Positions 9,010 to 18,335 are shown, counted from the first letter of the stretch. The stretch: DNA of 64,000 nt from Pseudomonas sp. M47T1 (GCF_000263855.1 NZ_AJWX01000005.1:1-64000), one strand, 5' to 3'. Numbers and translations are program-made. Notes: generated from the letters alone by a model not told the origin.

Positions 9010-10200
9010 ATGCTAGCCACCCTCAGGCACTACCCCCTTTCGGTCAACCTGCTGCTGGCCAGCGCGTTGCTGCTGACACTGGGCCGGGCAATCACCCTGC
9101 CCTACCTGGTCTTGTTCCTGACCTCCGGCTACGGGCTGGACGTGTCCAGCGTGGGTGCGCTGATCGGCGGCGCGCTGATCGCAGGCTCGGTGCTGAGCCT
9201 GTATGGCGGCTACCTCACTGATCGTCTGAGCCCCTATGGCCTGATACTGGGGTTTACCGGCTGCTTCATCGCCGGGTTCATCGGCATGTGGCTGACGTCG
9301 AGCCTGCCGGTGTTTTTCCTGTTCCTGGTGCTATTCAACTTTGCCTACTCCGTGATCGACGTGGTGGCCAAGGCCAGTTTCGGCCGCTTGCTGCCCGACG
9401 GCGAGCAAGGCCGGGTGTTTTCTCTGCGCTACACCTTGATCAACATCGCCTACGCCGTGGGGCCTTTCATCGGCGCCGGCCTGTCGAACCTCAGCCTGCA
9501 CCTGCCGTTCGTGGTGTCGGCCTTGCTCGGTGTGGCGTTTCTCGGGGTGTACGGCCTGTATGGTGACCGCCATGTGCGCAGCGTCAGCCCGGGCACCCCG
9601 GCGTTTTCCTTCGTCAGCGTCGGCAAGGTGTTGCTCAAGGACCGCCGCCTGGTGTGCTTCACCTTCGGCGGCATCCTCAGCGCCGTGGTGTTCGGCCAGT
9701 TCACCGCCTATTTGTCCCAGTACCTGGTGCTGACCACGGATGCCCAGCGGGTGTATTCGGTGATCAGTACCGTGCTGGCGGTCAATGCCGCGGTGGTGAT
9801 CTGCCTGCAGTACGGGGTGGGCAAGCATATCGATTCACGACGCCTGACCCGCTGGCTGATCGCCGGCCTTGCACTGTTCCTGGCGGGCCTGGTGGGTTTC
9901 TCCCTGGCGCAAAGCCTGACGGCCTGGGCGCTGGCCATGCTGGTGTTTACCCTGGGCGAGATCATCGTGTTTCCCGCCGAGTACATGTTCATCGACCGCA
10001 TTGCGCCGATGCACCTGCGCGGCATGTATTACGCGGCGCAGAACCTGTCCAACCTGGGCGGCGCCCTGGGCCCGGTGGTGTGTGGCCTGGCCTTGATGTA
10101 CCTGGCTCCGGCGGCGATGTTCTATGTGCTGGCGGCGTTCCTGGTGGTGGGCGGCACGCTGTATGTGCTGGGCGGCTCGATGGCCGAGAAGGTTGGCTGA
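9010..10200 (+). CDS. MFS exporter (MdtH-like)
   Basis: 396 residues. ATG 9010 is preferred because AGGA lies six bases upstream and MLATLRHYPLSVNLLL is a normal transporter N-terminus; an in-frame start at 8971 lies in repeat-like sequence. Twelve hydrophobic segments and a loop 2-3 motif (GGYLTDRLSP) place it in the major facilitator superfamily, closest in pattern to the MdtH/YfcJ-like drug transporter groups. Substrate unknown. No regulator is attached. Confidence 0.85.
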   Translation: MLATLRHYPLSVNLLLASALLLTLGRAITLPYLVLFLTSGYGLDVSSVGALIGGALIAGSVLSLYGGYLTDRLSPYGLILGFTGCFIAGFIGMWLTSSLPVFFLFLVLFNFAYSVIDVVAKASFGRLLPDGEQGRVFSLRYTLINIAYAVGPFIGAGLSNLSLHLPFVVSALLGVAFLGVYGLYGDRHVRSVSPGTPAFSFVSVGKVLLKDRRLVCFTFGGILSAVVFGQFTAYLSQYLVLTTDAQRVYSVISTVLAVNAAVVICLQYGVGKHIDSRRLTRWLIAGLALFLAGLVGFSLAQSLTAWALAMLVFTLGEIIVFPAEYMFIDRIAPMHLRGMYYAAQNLSNLGGALGPVVCGLALMYLAPAAMFYVLAAFLVVGGTLYVLGGSMAEKVG

Positions 10201-10263
10201 GCGCTCCGTTGGCGTTAAGGTGCCGGGCTAAACCTCCTTTACCTTCGCCACAGAGAGCTTTCC

Positions 10264-10644
10264 ATGACTGACCCGGCCGTGATCTTCCTGCCCGACCCGG
10301 ACGCCGATTCCATTTCTTCCGACGTTGCCGGCTTCAATGGCATCCTGGTATCCACCCAGATCCCCACCCGTGCCGACGGCAGCCTGGAACTGGGCGACAT
10401 CACGGCCCAGAGCGAGTGCACGCTGCAGGCCCTGAAGCTGGCGCTGGAGCGCGCCGGCAGCGGCATGGACCGGGTGATGCACCTGACCATCTACCTCACC
10501 GACATGGCTGACCGCGCTGCGTTCAACGCCGTGTACCAGCGGTTCTTCGCCAAGCCGTGGCCGGTGCGTGCTGCCGTGGGTGTGGCGGCGTTGGCGGTGC
10601 AAGGCATGCGGGTAGAAGTGACGGCAATGGCGGCGAAGGGCTGA
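10264..10644 (+). CDS. RidA/YjgF-family enamine deaminase
   Basis: 126-residue soluble protein of the Rid family. Features include SECTLQALKLALERAGSGMD, the conserved MTIYLTD-like strand (MHLTIYLTDMADRAAFNAVY) and the C-terminal core with an Arg (PVRAAVGVAALAVQGMRVEV) that binds the carboxylate of 2-aminoacrylate in true RidA. It would deaminate reactive enamine/imine intermediates formed by PLP enzymes. Usual RidA length. It may be a paralogue (Rid2-Rid7 type) rather than the housekeeping ridA, so no symbol is assigned. Short 5' leader with a GAGAGC ribosome site. Confidence 0.85.
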   Translation: MTDPAVIFLPDPDADSISSDVAGFNGILVSTQIPTRADGSLELGDITAQSECTLQALKLALERAGSGMDRVMHLTIYLTDMADRAAFNAVYQRFFAKPWPVRAAVGVAALAVQGMRVEVTAMAAKG

Positions 10645-10735
10645 TAACGCCGCCCGGTTGCGCCGAATGAGTGCCCCCCAGCCATTTCACGGCTACAATG
10701 CACGCCTTGACCGTGCCAAGCCTGACTAAAAAAAC

Positions 10736-12733
10736 ATGTCCCTACCCAAGCATCACCTGGAATTGCTCAGCCCTGCCCGCGACGTAGAAATCGCCCGCGA
10801 GGCCATCCTGCATGGCGCCGACGCCGTGTACATCGGCGGCCCGAGCTTCGGTGCGCGGCACAACGCCTGCAACGAGGTGGCCGATATCGCCCGCCTGGTG
10901 GAATTCGCCCGGCGCTACCACGCCCGCGTGTTCACCACCATCAACACCATCCTCCACGACGACGAGCTGGAGCCAGCTCGTACGCTGATCCACCAACTGT
11001 ACGATGCCGGCGTCGACGCGTTGATCGTCCAGGACCTGGGCGTGATGGAGCTGGATATTCCGCCCATCGAGCTGCACGCCAGCACCCAGACCGACATCCG
11101 TACCCTGGACCGGGCCAAGTTTCTCGACCAGGCCGGTTTCTCGCAGTTGGTACTGGCCCGCGAGCTGAACCTGCAGGAAATTCGCGCCATTGCCGATGAA
11201 ACCGATGCCGCCATCGAGTTCTTCATCCACGGCGCCCTGTGCGTGGCCTTTTCCGGCCAGTGCAACATCTCCCACGCCCAGAACGGCCGCAGCGCCAACC
11301 GTGGCGATTGCTCCCAGGCCTGCCGCCTGCCCTATACGCTCAAGGATGACCAGGGCCGTGTGGTGGCCTACGAGAAGCACCTGCTGTCGATGAAGGACAA
11401 CAACCAGAGCGCCAACCTGCGCGCCCTGGTGGAAGCCGGCGTGCGCTCGTTCAAGATCGAAGGCCGCTACAAGGACATGGGCTATGTGAAAAACATCACT
11501 GCCTACTACCGTCAGCGCCTGGATGACATCCTGGAAGGCCGCCCGGACCTGGCTCGTGCCTCCAGCGGCCGTACCGCACACTTCTTCGTGCCCGACCCGG
11601 ACAAAACCTTTCACCGTGGCAGCACCGACTATTTCGTCACCGACCGCAAGGTCGATATCGGCGCCTTCGACACTCCGACCTTCACCGGCCTGGCCGTGGG
11701 CGTGGTGGAGAAAGTCGGCAAGCGCGACCTGCAAGTGGTCACCCATGAGCCGTTGACCAACGGTGACGGCCTGAACGTGCAGATCAAGCGTGAAGTGGTG
11801 GGTTTCCGTGCCAACATCGCCGAGCCCAAGGGCGAGTTCGAGGAAGACGGTGAAAAGCGCTACCGCTACCGCGTGGAACCCAACGAGATGCCGGCCGACC
11901 TGTACAAGGCGCGCCCCAACCATCCGTTGAACCGCAACCTGGACCACAACTGGCAACAGGCGCTGTTGAAGACCTCCTCCGAGCGCCGCATTGGCCTGAA
12001 CTGGAAGGCACAACTGCGTGAGCAGCGCCTGGAACTGACCGCCACCAGCGAGGAAGGCATCAGCGCCAGCGTCGCCCTGGACGGCCCGTTCGGTGCCGCC
12101 AACAAGCCGGAGCAGGCCCTGGAGCAACTGCACGACCTGCTGGGCCAACTGGGCACCACCCAGTACCACGCCACCGACATCAAGCTGGATGCGCCGCAGG
12201 CGTACTTCATCCCCAACTCGCAGCTCAAGGCCCTGCGCCGCGAGGTGATTGAAGCGCTGACCGACGCCCGCGTCGCCGCCCACCCCCGTGGCGGCCGCAA
12301 GGCCGAGACCAACCCGGCGCCGGTGTACCCCGAGTCGCACCTGTCGTTCCTGGCCAACGTCTACAACCAGAAGGCCCGTGACTTCTACTACCGCCACGGC
12401 GTGAAGCTGATCGATGCGGCCTATGAAGCCCACGAAGAGCCGGGCGAAGTGCCGGTGATGATCACCAAGCACTGCCTGCGTTTCTCCTTCAACCTGTGCC
12501 CCAAGCAGGCCAAGGGCGTCACCGGTGTACGCACCAAGGTCGCGCCGATGCAACTGATTCAAGGCGATGAAGTGCTGACGTTGAAGTTCGACTGCAAGCC
12601 GTGCGAAATGCACATCATCGGCAAGATGAAGGGCCACATCCTCGACCTGCCGCAACTGGGCAGCAACAAGAACGTGGTGGGGCATATCACCCCCGAAGAC
12701 CTGCTGAAGACCATCCCCCGCGCACCACACTGA
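10736..12733 (+). CDS. rlhA: 23S rRNA 5-hydroxycytidine C2501 synthase (U32 peptidase family)
   Basis: 665 residues, the full length of RlhA (YdcP), and closely similar along its length to the E. coli protein (HHLELLSPARD opening, GADAVYIGGP, RSANRGDCSQACRLPYTLKD, SFKIEGRYKDM, FHRGSTDYFV). RlhA hydroxylates C2501 of 23S rRNA with prephenate as co-substrate. The U32 domain carries the conserved cysteines (SGQCNISHA, GDCSQACR) proposed to hold an iron-sulfur cluster; DUF3656 and C-terminal U32 segments follow, with FNLCPKQAKG and FDCKPCEMH. Monocistronic. It is longer than the paralogue TrhP/YegQ (about 450), which supports RlhA. Confidence 0.9.
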   Translation: MSLPKHHLELLSPARDVEIAREAILHGADAVYIGGPSFGARHNACNEVADIARLVEFARRYHARVFTTINTILHDDELEPARTLIHQLYDAGVDALIVQDLGVMELDIPPIELHASTQTDIRTLDRAKFLDQAGFSQLVLARELNLQEIRAIADETDAAIEFFIHGALCVAFSGQCNISHAQNGRSANRGDCSQACRLPYTLKDDQGRVVAYEKHLLSMKDNNQSANLRALVEAGVRSFKIEGRYKDMGYVKNITAYYRQRLDDILEGRPDLARASSGRTAHFFVPDPDKTFHRGSTDYFVTDRKVDIGAFDTPTFTGLAVGVVEKVGKRDLQVVTHEPLTNGDGLNVQIKREVVGFRANIAEPKGEFEEDGEKRYRYRVEPNEMPADLYKARPNHPLNRNLDHNWQQALLKTSSERRIGLNWKAQLREQRLELTATSEEGISASVALDGPFGAANKPEQALEQLHDLLGQLGTTQYHATDIKLDAPQAYFIPNSQLKALRREVIEALTDARVAAHPRGGRKAETNPAPVYPESHLSFLANVYNQKARDFYYRHGVKLIDAAYEAHEEPGEVPVMITKHCLRFSFNLCPKQAKGVTGVRTKVAPMQLIQGDEVLTLKFDCKPCEMHIIGKMKGHILDLPQLGSNKNVVGHITPEDLLKTIPRAPH

Positions 12734-12757
12734 TCGTCCCCGATCGCTGTACGGCGT

Positions 12758-12845
12758 CTGCAGCCGCCAGGCTGCGTTGACCCCGGAGTACGCTGGACAT
12801 CTTCAGCGAGGCTCAGGGCCAGCGTAGCCTGCGCCAGCGGCTAGC
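12758..12845. repeat. REP-type repeat downstream of rlhA
   Basis: Imperfect inverted repeat sharing its arms with the elements at 7372 and 41451: left CTGCAGCCGCCAGGCTGCG, right GGCCAGCGTAGCCTGCG followed by CCAGCGGCTAGC. More degenerate than the 7372 copy. Confidence 0.6.
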
Positions 12846-12942
12846 CGGTCAGCGGTATGTCCGCCACGGCTCCACCGAATCGCCGCTGCTGATTTTGCCC
12901 TGCACCAGGCCATCGGGCCAGGCAGCCGAAGGCTTACGGCAA

Positions 12943-12959
12943 GGTTATAAGTTATAACC
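12943..12959. promoter_or_regulatory. Perfect 17-bp palindromic operator upstream of the binding protein
   Basis: GGTTATAA-G-TTATAACC is a perfect inverted repeat with one central base, 75 bases upstream of the 13035 start codon. The A+T-rich centre and location in a promoter-sized gap suggest a repressor or activator site for the following gene. The cognate regulator is not in the window. Confidence 0.55.
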
Positions 12960-13034
12960 AAAAGTGATTTAAACGAAGCTTGATATACCTATATCGTCAG
13001 CGCTCTTACTCGCTTACAGCAAGGTATACCCACC

Positions 13035-14072
13035 ATGGCCGCACCCACCCCCCAGCGCCCTCGCCTGAGCACACTGACCACCGCCCTGGGACTGGGCCTG
13101 TCGTTAATGGCGGGCTGCCTGGTGATGCCGAGCGCCGCCCAGGCCGAGGGTCAGTTACGTATCGCCGAGCAGTTCGGCGTGGTCTACCTGCTGCTCAATG
13201 TGGTGCGTGACCAGCATCTGGTGGAGAAATACGGTCAGCAGGAAGGCCTGGACATCAAGGTGGACTGGACTCAGCTGTCCGGTGGCTCGGCGGTCAATGA
13301 TGCGCTATTGGCCGGGGCGGTGGACGTCGCCGGTGCCGGTGTCGGCCCGCTGCTGACCATCTGGGACCGTACCTACGGCCGCCAGAACGTCAAGGCAGTG
13401 GCTTCGCTGGGCAACTTCCCGTATTTGCTGGTCAGCAACAACCCCAACGTCAAGACCATCGCCGACTTCACCGCCAAGGACCGCATTGCCGTGCCGGCGG
13501 TGGGCGTGTCGGTGCAGTCGCGCTACCTGCAATACGCCTCGGCCAAGCTGTGGGGTGACAAGGACTACGCCAGGCTGGATCAGTACTCGGTCAACCTGCC
13601 CCACCCCGATGCGGCCACCAGCATTACGTCCGGCGGTACCGAAGTAACGGGCCATTTCTCCAACCCGCCGTTCCAGGAGCAGGAATTGGCCAAGCCGGGC
13701 GTGCACACCGTGCTCGACACCTACGACCTGCTAGGGCCCAACTCGCCGACGGTGCTGTTCGCCACCGAGAAGTTCCGCAACGAGAACCCCAAGACTTACC
13801 ATGCCTTCATCGAGGCGTTGACCGAGGCCGCCGACTACATCCAGAAAGACAAGGCCGGCGCCGCCGACACCTACATTCGCGTCACCCACGCCAACATCGA
13901 CCGTGCAGAGTTGCTGAAGATCATCAGCAACCCGCGCTTTGAGTTCACCATCAACCCGAAGAACACCTACCCGCTGGCCGAGTTCATGTACCGCGTAGGC
14001 GCCATCAAGCACAAACCGGCGTCGTGGCAGGACTACTTCTTCGAAGATGCCAAGCCGTTGCAGGGCAGCTGA
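13035..14072 (+). CDS. NitT/TauT-family ABC transporter substrate-binding protein (orphan)
   Basis: 345 residues, exported: a hydrophobic signal (LMAGCLVMPSAAQA) could be cut after AQA, or the LMAGC could serve as a lipobox. The mature part (RIAEQFGVVYLLLNVVRDQ, SGGSAVNDALLAGAVDVAGAG) is typical of the sulfonate/nitrate/taurine binding-protein family that feeds SsuBC/TauBC-type ABC importers. No permease or ATPase gene follows; instead a broken binding-protein remnant lies directly downstream. It may serve a transporter encoded elsewhere. Ligand not predictable. Confidence 0.85.
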   Translation: MAAPTPQRPRLSTLTTALGLGLSLMAGCLVMPSAAQAEGQLRIAEQFGVVYLLLNVVRDQHLVEKYGQQEGLDIKVDWTQLSGGSAVNDALLAGAVDVAGAGVGPLLTIWDRTYGRQNVKAVASLGNFPYLLVSNNPNVKTIADFTAKDRIAVPAVGVSVQSRYLQYASAKLWGDKDYARLDQYSVNLPHPDAATSITSGGTEVTGHFSNPPFQEQELAKPGVHTVLDTYDLLGPNSPTVLFATEKFRNENPKTYHAFIEALTEAADYIQKDKAGAADTYIRVTHANIDRAELLKIISNPRFEFTINPKNTYPLAEFMYRVGAIKHKPASWQDYFFEDAKPLQGS

Positions 14073-14084
14073 TTCCCTTAAGCC

Positions 14085-14241
14085 TCCACTGCTCCCACAG
14101 TTTGCCCCTGCTTGCCACGCTGCTGCTGTGCAGCACCGCCACCCTGGCCGCCGGCCTGCTGGACAAGGGCCGTGCCGATGGCCTCACCGCCGGCATCGCC
14201 AATGAGCAGCCCTACGCCTTACGGCAGCTCCAAGGGTGGGG
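14085..14241 (+). pseudogene. Remnant of a second solute-binding protein (N-terminal fragment)
   Basis: An in-frame trace reads PLLATLLLCSTATLAA then LLDKGRADGLTAGIANEQPY, i.e. a signal peptide tail followed by the start of a mature amino-acid/ectoine-type binding protein (family 3 proteins often begin 'LLD...G...VG.ANE.PY'). No start codon with a ribosome site is visible and similarity stops at about YALRQLQG, next to the end of the convergent GGDEF gene. I read it as a truncated gene whose rest has been lost. Confidence 0.6.
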
Positions 14242-15957
14242 TCAGGCTTCGCCAAGGGAGTAGCGGTTGCGGCCGTTGCTTTTCGCCTGGTACATGGCGT
14301 GGTCGGCCTGCTGCACCAGGGTTTCGATGTCTTCGCCATCACCGGGGAAGCGGCTGACGCCCATGCTGGCATGCACCTGCACACGGCGGCCGTCAATGTA
14401 CAGGGGCAGCTGGAAACTCTTGTGCAGGCGCTCCAGCAGGGTGACGACCCGCTTGGGCTCGGTGGTGCCCTGCAGGAAGATCACGAACTCGTCGCCGCCC
14501 AGCCGCGACACGCTGTCGGGTACGCCACTGGCGGAACTCAACAGCGCGGCCACCGCACGCAGCACCTGGTCGCCAAAGCGGTGGCCGTATTCATCGTTCA
14601 TGGCCTTGAAATGGTCGAGGTCTACAAACACCAGGGCAAATGGCTCGCCACTGCGGCGGGCAGCGGCCAGGGCCAGTTCCAGGCGCTCGAAGCACATGCG
14701 CCGGTTGGGCAGGTTGGTCAGCGGGTCGTGCCGGGCCAGGTGCTCGAACGCTGCGCGGCTGCGGGTCAGGTCGTCGAGCTGGTTGAGGATTTCCTGCTTC
14801 ATGCTGCGAAAGCTGTTACCCAGCACGCCCAGTTCGTCGTCACGCTCCGGCAAGGTGGTGATGGTGCGCTCGCGGGCAAACAGCTCCACTGCGTCGGTCA
14901 TCTTGCGCAGCGGTCGAATCAGTGCGCGTGAGGCCAGGAACGCCGCCACCACCGCCAGCAGGCCGAAAAACAGCGCGATATGGCCAATGGTAGAGCCCGC
15001 CCGCGAGGCTTGGGCCAGCACCACGCTTTGCGGCAGCCCCAGGCCTAACACCACGAACGGCTCGGCCACCTCGGCGTTGCTGGACAACCTGACGAAGGCC
15101 GCCACGGGCCGGTCCTGCACCTGCGGCTCCACATCGCGGCTGATCACGCTGTCAGGGCCGGCGCTGTCCACCAATTGTGCCACCTCGGGGAACTCGTTCT
15201 GGAGGAAGAAGCGCCGGCCGCGATCGAAGCCGAAGGTGCGCTGCGGGTCGGGGTGCACCAGCAGGTCGCCCCAGCGGTTGCTCAAATACACCTGGTACTG
15301 ACTGGGCAAGTCGGCTTGCAGTTGCATGAACAGCTGGTCCAGGTCGACGTTGATCACCACCAGGGCAAACACCTTGCCGGCGGCATCGGCCACCGGTGTG
15401 GACACATGCAAGGTGGGCTTGCCCAGGCCGGAATGGGCACCCTGCTCATGGTTGATGACAATGGGGGACACGCGCACTTGCCCAGGCGCCAGACGCAACG
15501 TCTCGAAGGTATAGGCAAAATGGGCCTTTTCCTGCAGATCGTTATCCTGCACCCGCGCAAGATCCGCGCCGTCGCGGTCCAGGCGCACCCATTCCAGGCC
15601 GTGGTCGCTGGCGCTGATCAGGCGGATCTGCATGTAGTCGGGGTGCGTGAGCAACATGGCCCGGAACGACTGCGCCAGGTCGTCCTCCACGTGCTGGCGC
15701 TGCTGCGGGCCCGAAAGGCTGTTCAGGTCTTGAACCCGCGGGCCATTGCTGAGCATGACGGCATCCTGGGCAATTACGTGCAGGTTGCCGTCGAGGTTGC
15801 GCCCCATGACCCGCACCGACGCCAGCAGATCGCGCTCAGCCGCCTGCAGCAGAACCTCGCGGCTGCTGCTGTAGATGGAGTAGCCGGCAAGGCCCACGGG
15901 CAGCATGCCGAACAGCGCCAGCAGGCTGCCGAGCTTGAAGGCGATGCCGAATTTCAT
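14242..15957 (-). CDS. Membrane diguanylate cyclase with dCache periplasmic sensor
   Basis: 571 residues from the ATG at 15955-15957 (MKFGIAFKLGSLLALFG), which overlaps the upstream gene's stop as ATGA. Order: TM1 (about 7-29), large periplasmic dCache-type domain (about 30-310), TM2 (about 325-350), HAMP (about 350-400), short linker, GGDEF (about 415-570) with an intact active site (SRLGGDEFVIF, VDLDHFKAMND). The inhibitory RxxD site five residues before GGDEF is not conserved (GVPD), so product inhibition is probably lost. It makes c-di-GMP; the coupled binding protein upstream probably presents a periplasmic ligand to the sensor domain. Confidence 0.9.
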   Translation of the reverse strand: MKFGIAFKLGSLLALFGMLPVGLAGYSIYSSSREVLLQAAERDLLASVRVMGRNLDGNLHVIAQDAVMLSNGPRVQDLNSLSGPQQRQHVEDDLAQSFRAMLLTHPDYMQIRLISASDHGLEWVRLDRDGADLARVQDNDLQEKAHFAYTFETLRLAPGQVRVSPIVINHEQGAHSGLGKPTLHVSTPVADAAGKVFALVVINVDLDQLFMQLQADLPSQYQVYLSNRWGDLLVHPDPQRTFGFDRGRRFFLQNEFPEVAQLVDSAGPDSVISRDVEPQVQDRPVAAFVRLSSNAEVAEPFVVLGLGLPQSVVLAQASRAGSTIGHIALFFGLLAVVAAFLASRALIRPLRKMTDAVELFARERTITTLPERDDELGVLGNSFRSMKQEILNQLDDLTRSRAAFEHLARHDPLTNLPNRRMCFERLELALAAARRSGEPFALVFVDLDHFKAMNDEYGHRFGDQVLRAVAALLSSASGVPDSVSRLGGDEFVIFLQGTTEPKRVVTLLERLHKSFQLPLYIDGRRVQVHASMGVSRFPGDGEDIETLVQQADHAMYQAKSNGRNRYSLGEA

Positions 15958-16994
15958 GGCGCCTCCTGCAACGGCGCACGCTCGCCCGACACAATGCGTT
16001 GCCACAGCGCCGCGCGACGGCCGTCATCCTCGACCGGACGCAGCCAGATCAGCGGCTGGCTGCTGGCTTGGCCCTCGGGCTCATGCAGGGTGTTGTTCAG
16101 CGCCTGGCGCTGGCTCAGTGCCAGGCTGACCTGGGGTTCGAGCATGTAGTTGATCCAGCTGTAGGCCAGGGCCGGGTCTTGCGCCTTGCGGCTGACGGCC
16201 CAGCAATCGAGCCAGGCCAGTGCGCCCTCACGCGGGACCACGTAGCCCACGTCGGCACCGGCGTCCTGCAACTGCTTGAGTTGCTGGCGACCGTAGTTGG
16301 CAAATACCAGGGCCACCTTGTGCGAGCGGAACAGCTCGGCGGCCTCCTCCGGCAACGAATAGAACGTCAGGACGTTGCGGCGCAGGTCAATGAGCTTTTC
16401 GCTGACGTGGGCGAAATCCTGCGAGCGGATGACAAACGGGTCGCCCCCCAGCGCCAGGCTGGCCAGGGAAAAATTGTGATTGCTGGTGTTGAAGGCCAGC
16501 ACCCGCCCCTGCAGGTTCGGGTCCCACAGGCTGGCAATGGAGTCGGGCGGCTGGACGAACTGATGACGGTCATAGATAAGGCCCATGTCCGACCACACGT
16601 AGGGAATGGCGTACACCTGGTCACCCACGCGAATGTCGGGGATGCGCGCATAGTCGCGAAACCGGGGCAACTGGCGCGACGTATTGGCAATGCGTTCGGG
16701 GCGCAGCGGCTGCAACAGGCCAAGGCCGGCATAGCGATGAACCTCAGCAGTGTTGGCGGCGATCACGTCGAAATCGGCACCCTGATGCTCGGCCATCTTG
16801 CTGCGCAAGACTTCGTCGCTGCCCACCAGCGTCACTTCCACCCGCACGTGTTGGCGCTGCTCGAACACCGCCACCAGGTCGCTGTCGGCATACCCCGGCC
16901 ACGCCAATACCCGCAGCGTGCGTTCGTCGGCGGCAACCTGGGTGCACAGGCACATCAACAACAGCGGAAACCACAGCGGGCGCAGGTAGCTCAT
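15954..16994 (-). CDS. PotD/PotF-like periplasmic binding protein coupled to a GGDEF enzyme
   Basis: 346 residues from ATG at 16992-16994 (MSYLRPLWFPLLLMCLC, signal peptide cut near QVAA-DERT); an in-frame ATG at 17015 would add seven residues. The mature protein (LRVLAWPGYADSDLVAVFEQ, ADFDVIAANTAEVHRYAGLG, IPYVWSDMGLIYD) belongs to the spermidine/putrescine-type binding family (SBP_bac_8). No permease or ATPase is linked; the next gene, overlapping by four bases, is a dCache GGDEF protein. This resembles the NspS-MbaA logic of Vibrio cholerae, where a PotD-like protein signals polyamines to a c-di-GMP enzyme. Ligand is unproven. Confidence 0.85.
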   Translation of the reverse strand: MSYLRPLWFPLLLMCLCTQVAADERTLRVLAWPGYADSDLVAVFEQRQHVRVEVTLVGSDEVLRSKMAEHQGADFDVIAANTAEVHRYAGLGLLQPLRPERIANTSRQLPRFRDYARIPDIRVGDQVYAIPYVWSDMGLIYDRHQFVQPPDSIASLWDPNLQGRVLAFNTSNHNFSLASLALGGDPFVIRSQDFAHVSEKLIDLRRNVLTFYSLPEEAAELFRSHKVALVFANYGRQQLKQLQDAGADVGYVVPREGALAWLDCWAVSRKAQDPALAYSWINYMLEPQVSLALSQRQALNNTLHEPEGQASSQPLIWLRPVEDDGRRAALWQRIVSGERAPLQEAP

Positions 16995-17109
16995 GATCAG
17001 TGCCAAGGCAAACATCGCGCCACTATACAGCTGGCAATATGCCTTCGCCGCATGCGTCTGCGCGGGCCAGGCGCCCTTCGGTCGGAAAGCGGTCGTGGCC
17101 AATGGGGGC

Positions 17110-18243
17110 TCAGGCCGGCTCGGCAATCACCACCTGGTTGCGGCCCTGGGCCTTGGCCCGGTACAGGGCCTTGTCGGCGTTGTTGATCAGCTTGTGCAGG
17201 TCCTGGCCGCTGCCTTCCACTTCAGCCACGCCCAGGCTTGCGGTAATACGGTACACCGGTAGCGGGCGCAGGTCGGCAATGGTGCGCAGCAATTGCTCGG
17301 CAATGCCCTGTGCCTGCGCCAGCGAGGTGTCGGGCAACAGCACGGCGAACTCTTCGCCGCCCAGGCGGCCGTGAATGTCGGTGGCGCGCAACGAGCCGCT
17401 GATGACCCGACCGATCTGGCGCAGCACCTCGTCACCGGCCTGGTGACCGTAGGTGTCGTTGATGTGCTTGAAATGGTCCATGTCCAGCATCACCGCGCAT
17501 AGCGGCACACGCTGATGCTGGCAATAGGTGAACAACTGGTGGCCGTGCTCGAAGAAGGCCCGTCGATTTTTCAGCCCCGTCAGTTCGTCTGTCTGCGCCG
17601 CGTAGGTGGAAATGCTGTGGGCCCGCTCCATCTCATGGCTCAGCCGATAGGCCCGTTCCAACGCCTCGGACAGTTTTTGCGTGGCGCGCGCCACGAAGAA
17701 GGCGAACACCAGGGCTGCCAGGGCCATGCCCACCTGGATGGTCGAATCCTGCAGCAGCAGCCAAACCGTGCTGGGCAGCAGCACCAACAGAATCGACATG
17801 ACCGTCATGTGGCGATAGGCCGAGTAGCAGGACACCGCGCTCACCGACATGCCCACGGCAAACAGCATCACCAGCGCCTGGGCCAGCAGGTCGTCGGGCG
17901 GCATCACCGCCAGTGCGCCCACGCCCCAGATGGCCGCCGATGACGCCAGCGTGCTCCAGTATTGCCATTCCCAGCGGCCAGGGATGCGCTCGCTTTGCAC
18001 GCTGCGAAAGTAACGCACGAACAGGCTGGTGCGCAGCAGGGTCGAGGCGCTGAGCAATCCCAGCCACCACCCCACCACCTGGTGATCGAAACGGCCCCAA
18101 CACAGCCAACTGAGCATGACCGCGGCCAGGTAACTGCCGAACACCGCCGAGCCCGACTGGCGAAACAACTGCTGCAGTTGATCGTTGCGCACCTGTTCGG
18201 CGATGAATACGTCCTGTTGGTACTGGCGTGCCCGCTGATCCAT
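17110..18243 (-). CDS. Membrane diguanylate cyclase, GGEEF
   Basis: 377 residues. A cytoplasmic N-terminus, about five or six hydrophobic spans between residues 35 and 195 and a C-terminal GGDEF domain (about 215-375) with active site HGRLGGEEFAVLLP and DMDHFKHINDTYGH. The inhibitory RxxD motif (RATD) sits exactly five residues before GGEEF, so feedback inhibition is expected, unlike the neighbouring cyclase at 14242. Separately transcribed: the 115-base gap to the binding-protein gene has no overlap. The signal sensed by the membrane part is unknown. Confidence 0.88.
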   Translation of the reverse strand: MDQRARQYQQDVFIAEQVRNDQLQQLFRQSGSAVFGSYLAAVMLSWLCWGRFDHQVVGWWLGLLSASTLLRTSLFVRYFRSVQSERIPGRWEWQYWSTLASSAAIWGVGALAVMPPDDLLAQALVMLFAVGMSVSAVSCYSAYRHMTVMSILLVLLPSTVWLLLQDSTIQVGMALAALVFAFFVARATQKLSEALERAYRLSHEMERAHSISTYAAQTDELTGLKNRRAFFEHGHQLFTYCQHQRVPLCAVMLDMDHFKHINDTYGHQAGDEVLRQIGRVISGSLRATDIHGRLGGEEFAVLLPDTSLAQAQGIAEQLLRTIADLRPLPVYRITASLGVAEVEGSGQDLHKLINNADKALYRAKAQGRNQVVIAEPA

Positions 18244-18335
18244 TCGCTGTGCCTGATCCTGAGCGGCGAGGAAAGATCGATTGTCGCACCGCTACAGCCC
18301 TGCTCACAACTCAATCGCACGGGTAAACGCGGGGT

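Noticed and set aside
10742-12730. A 662-codon open frame on the minus strand opposite rlhA
   Set aside because: It mirrors rlhA codons, has Val/Gly/His-rich low-similarity sequence, and exists because high third-position GC removes stops on the antisense strand.
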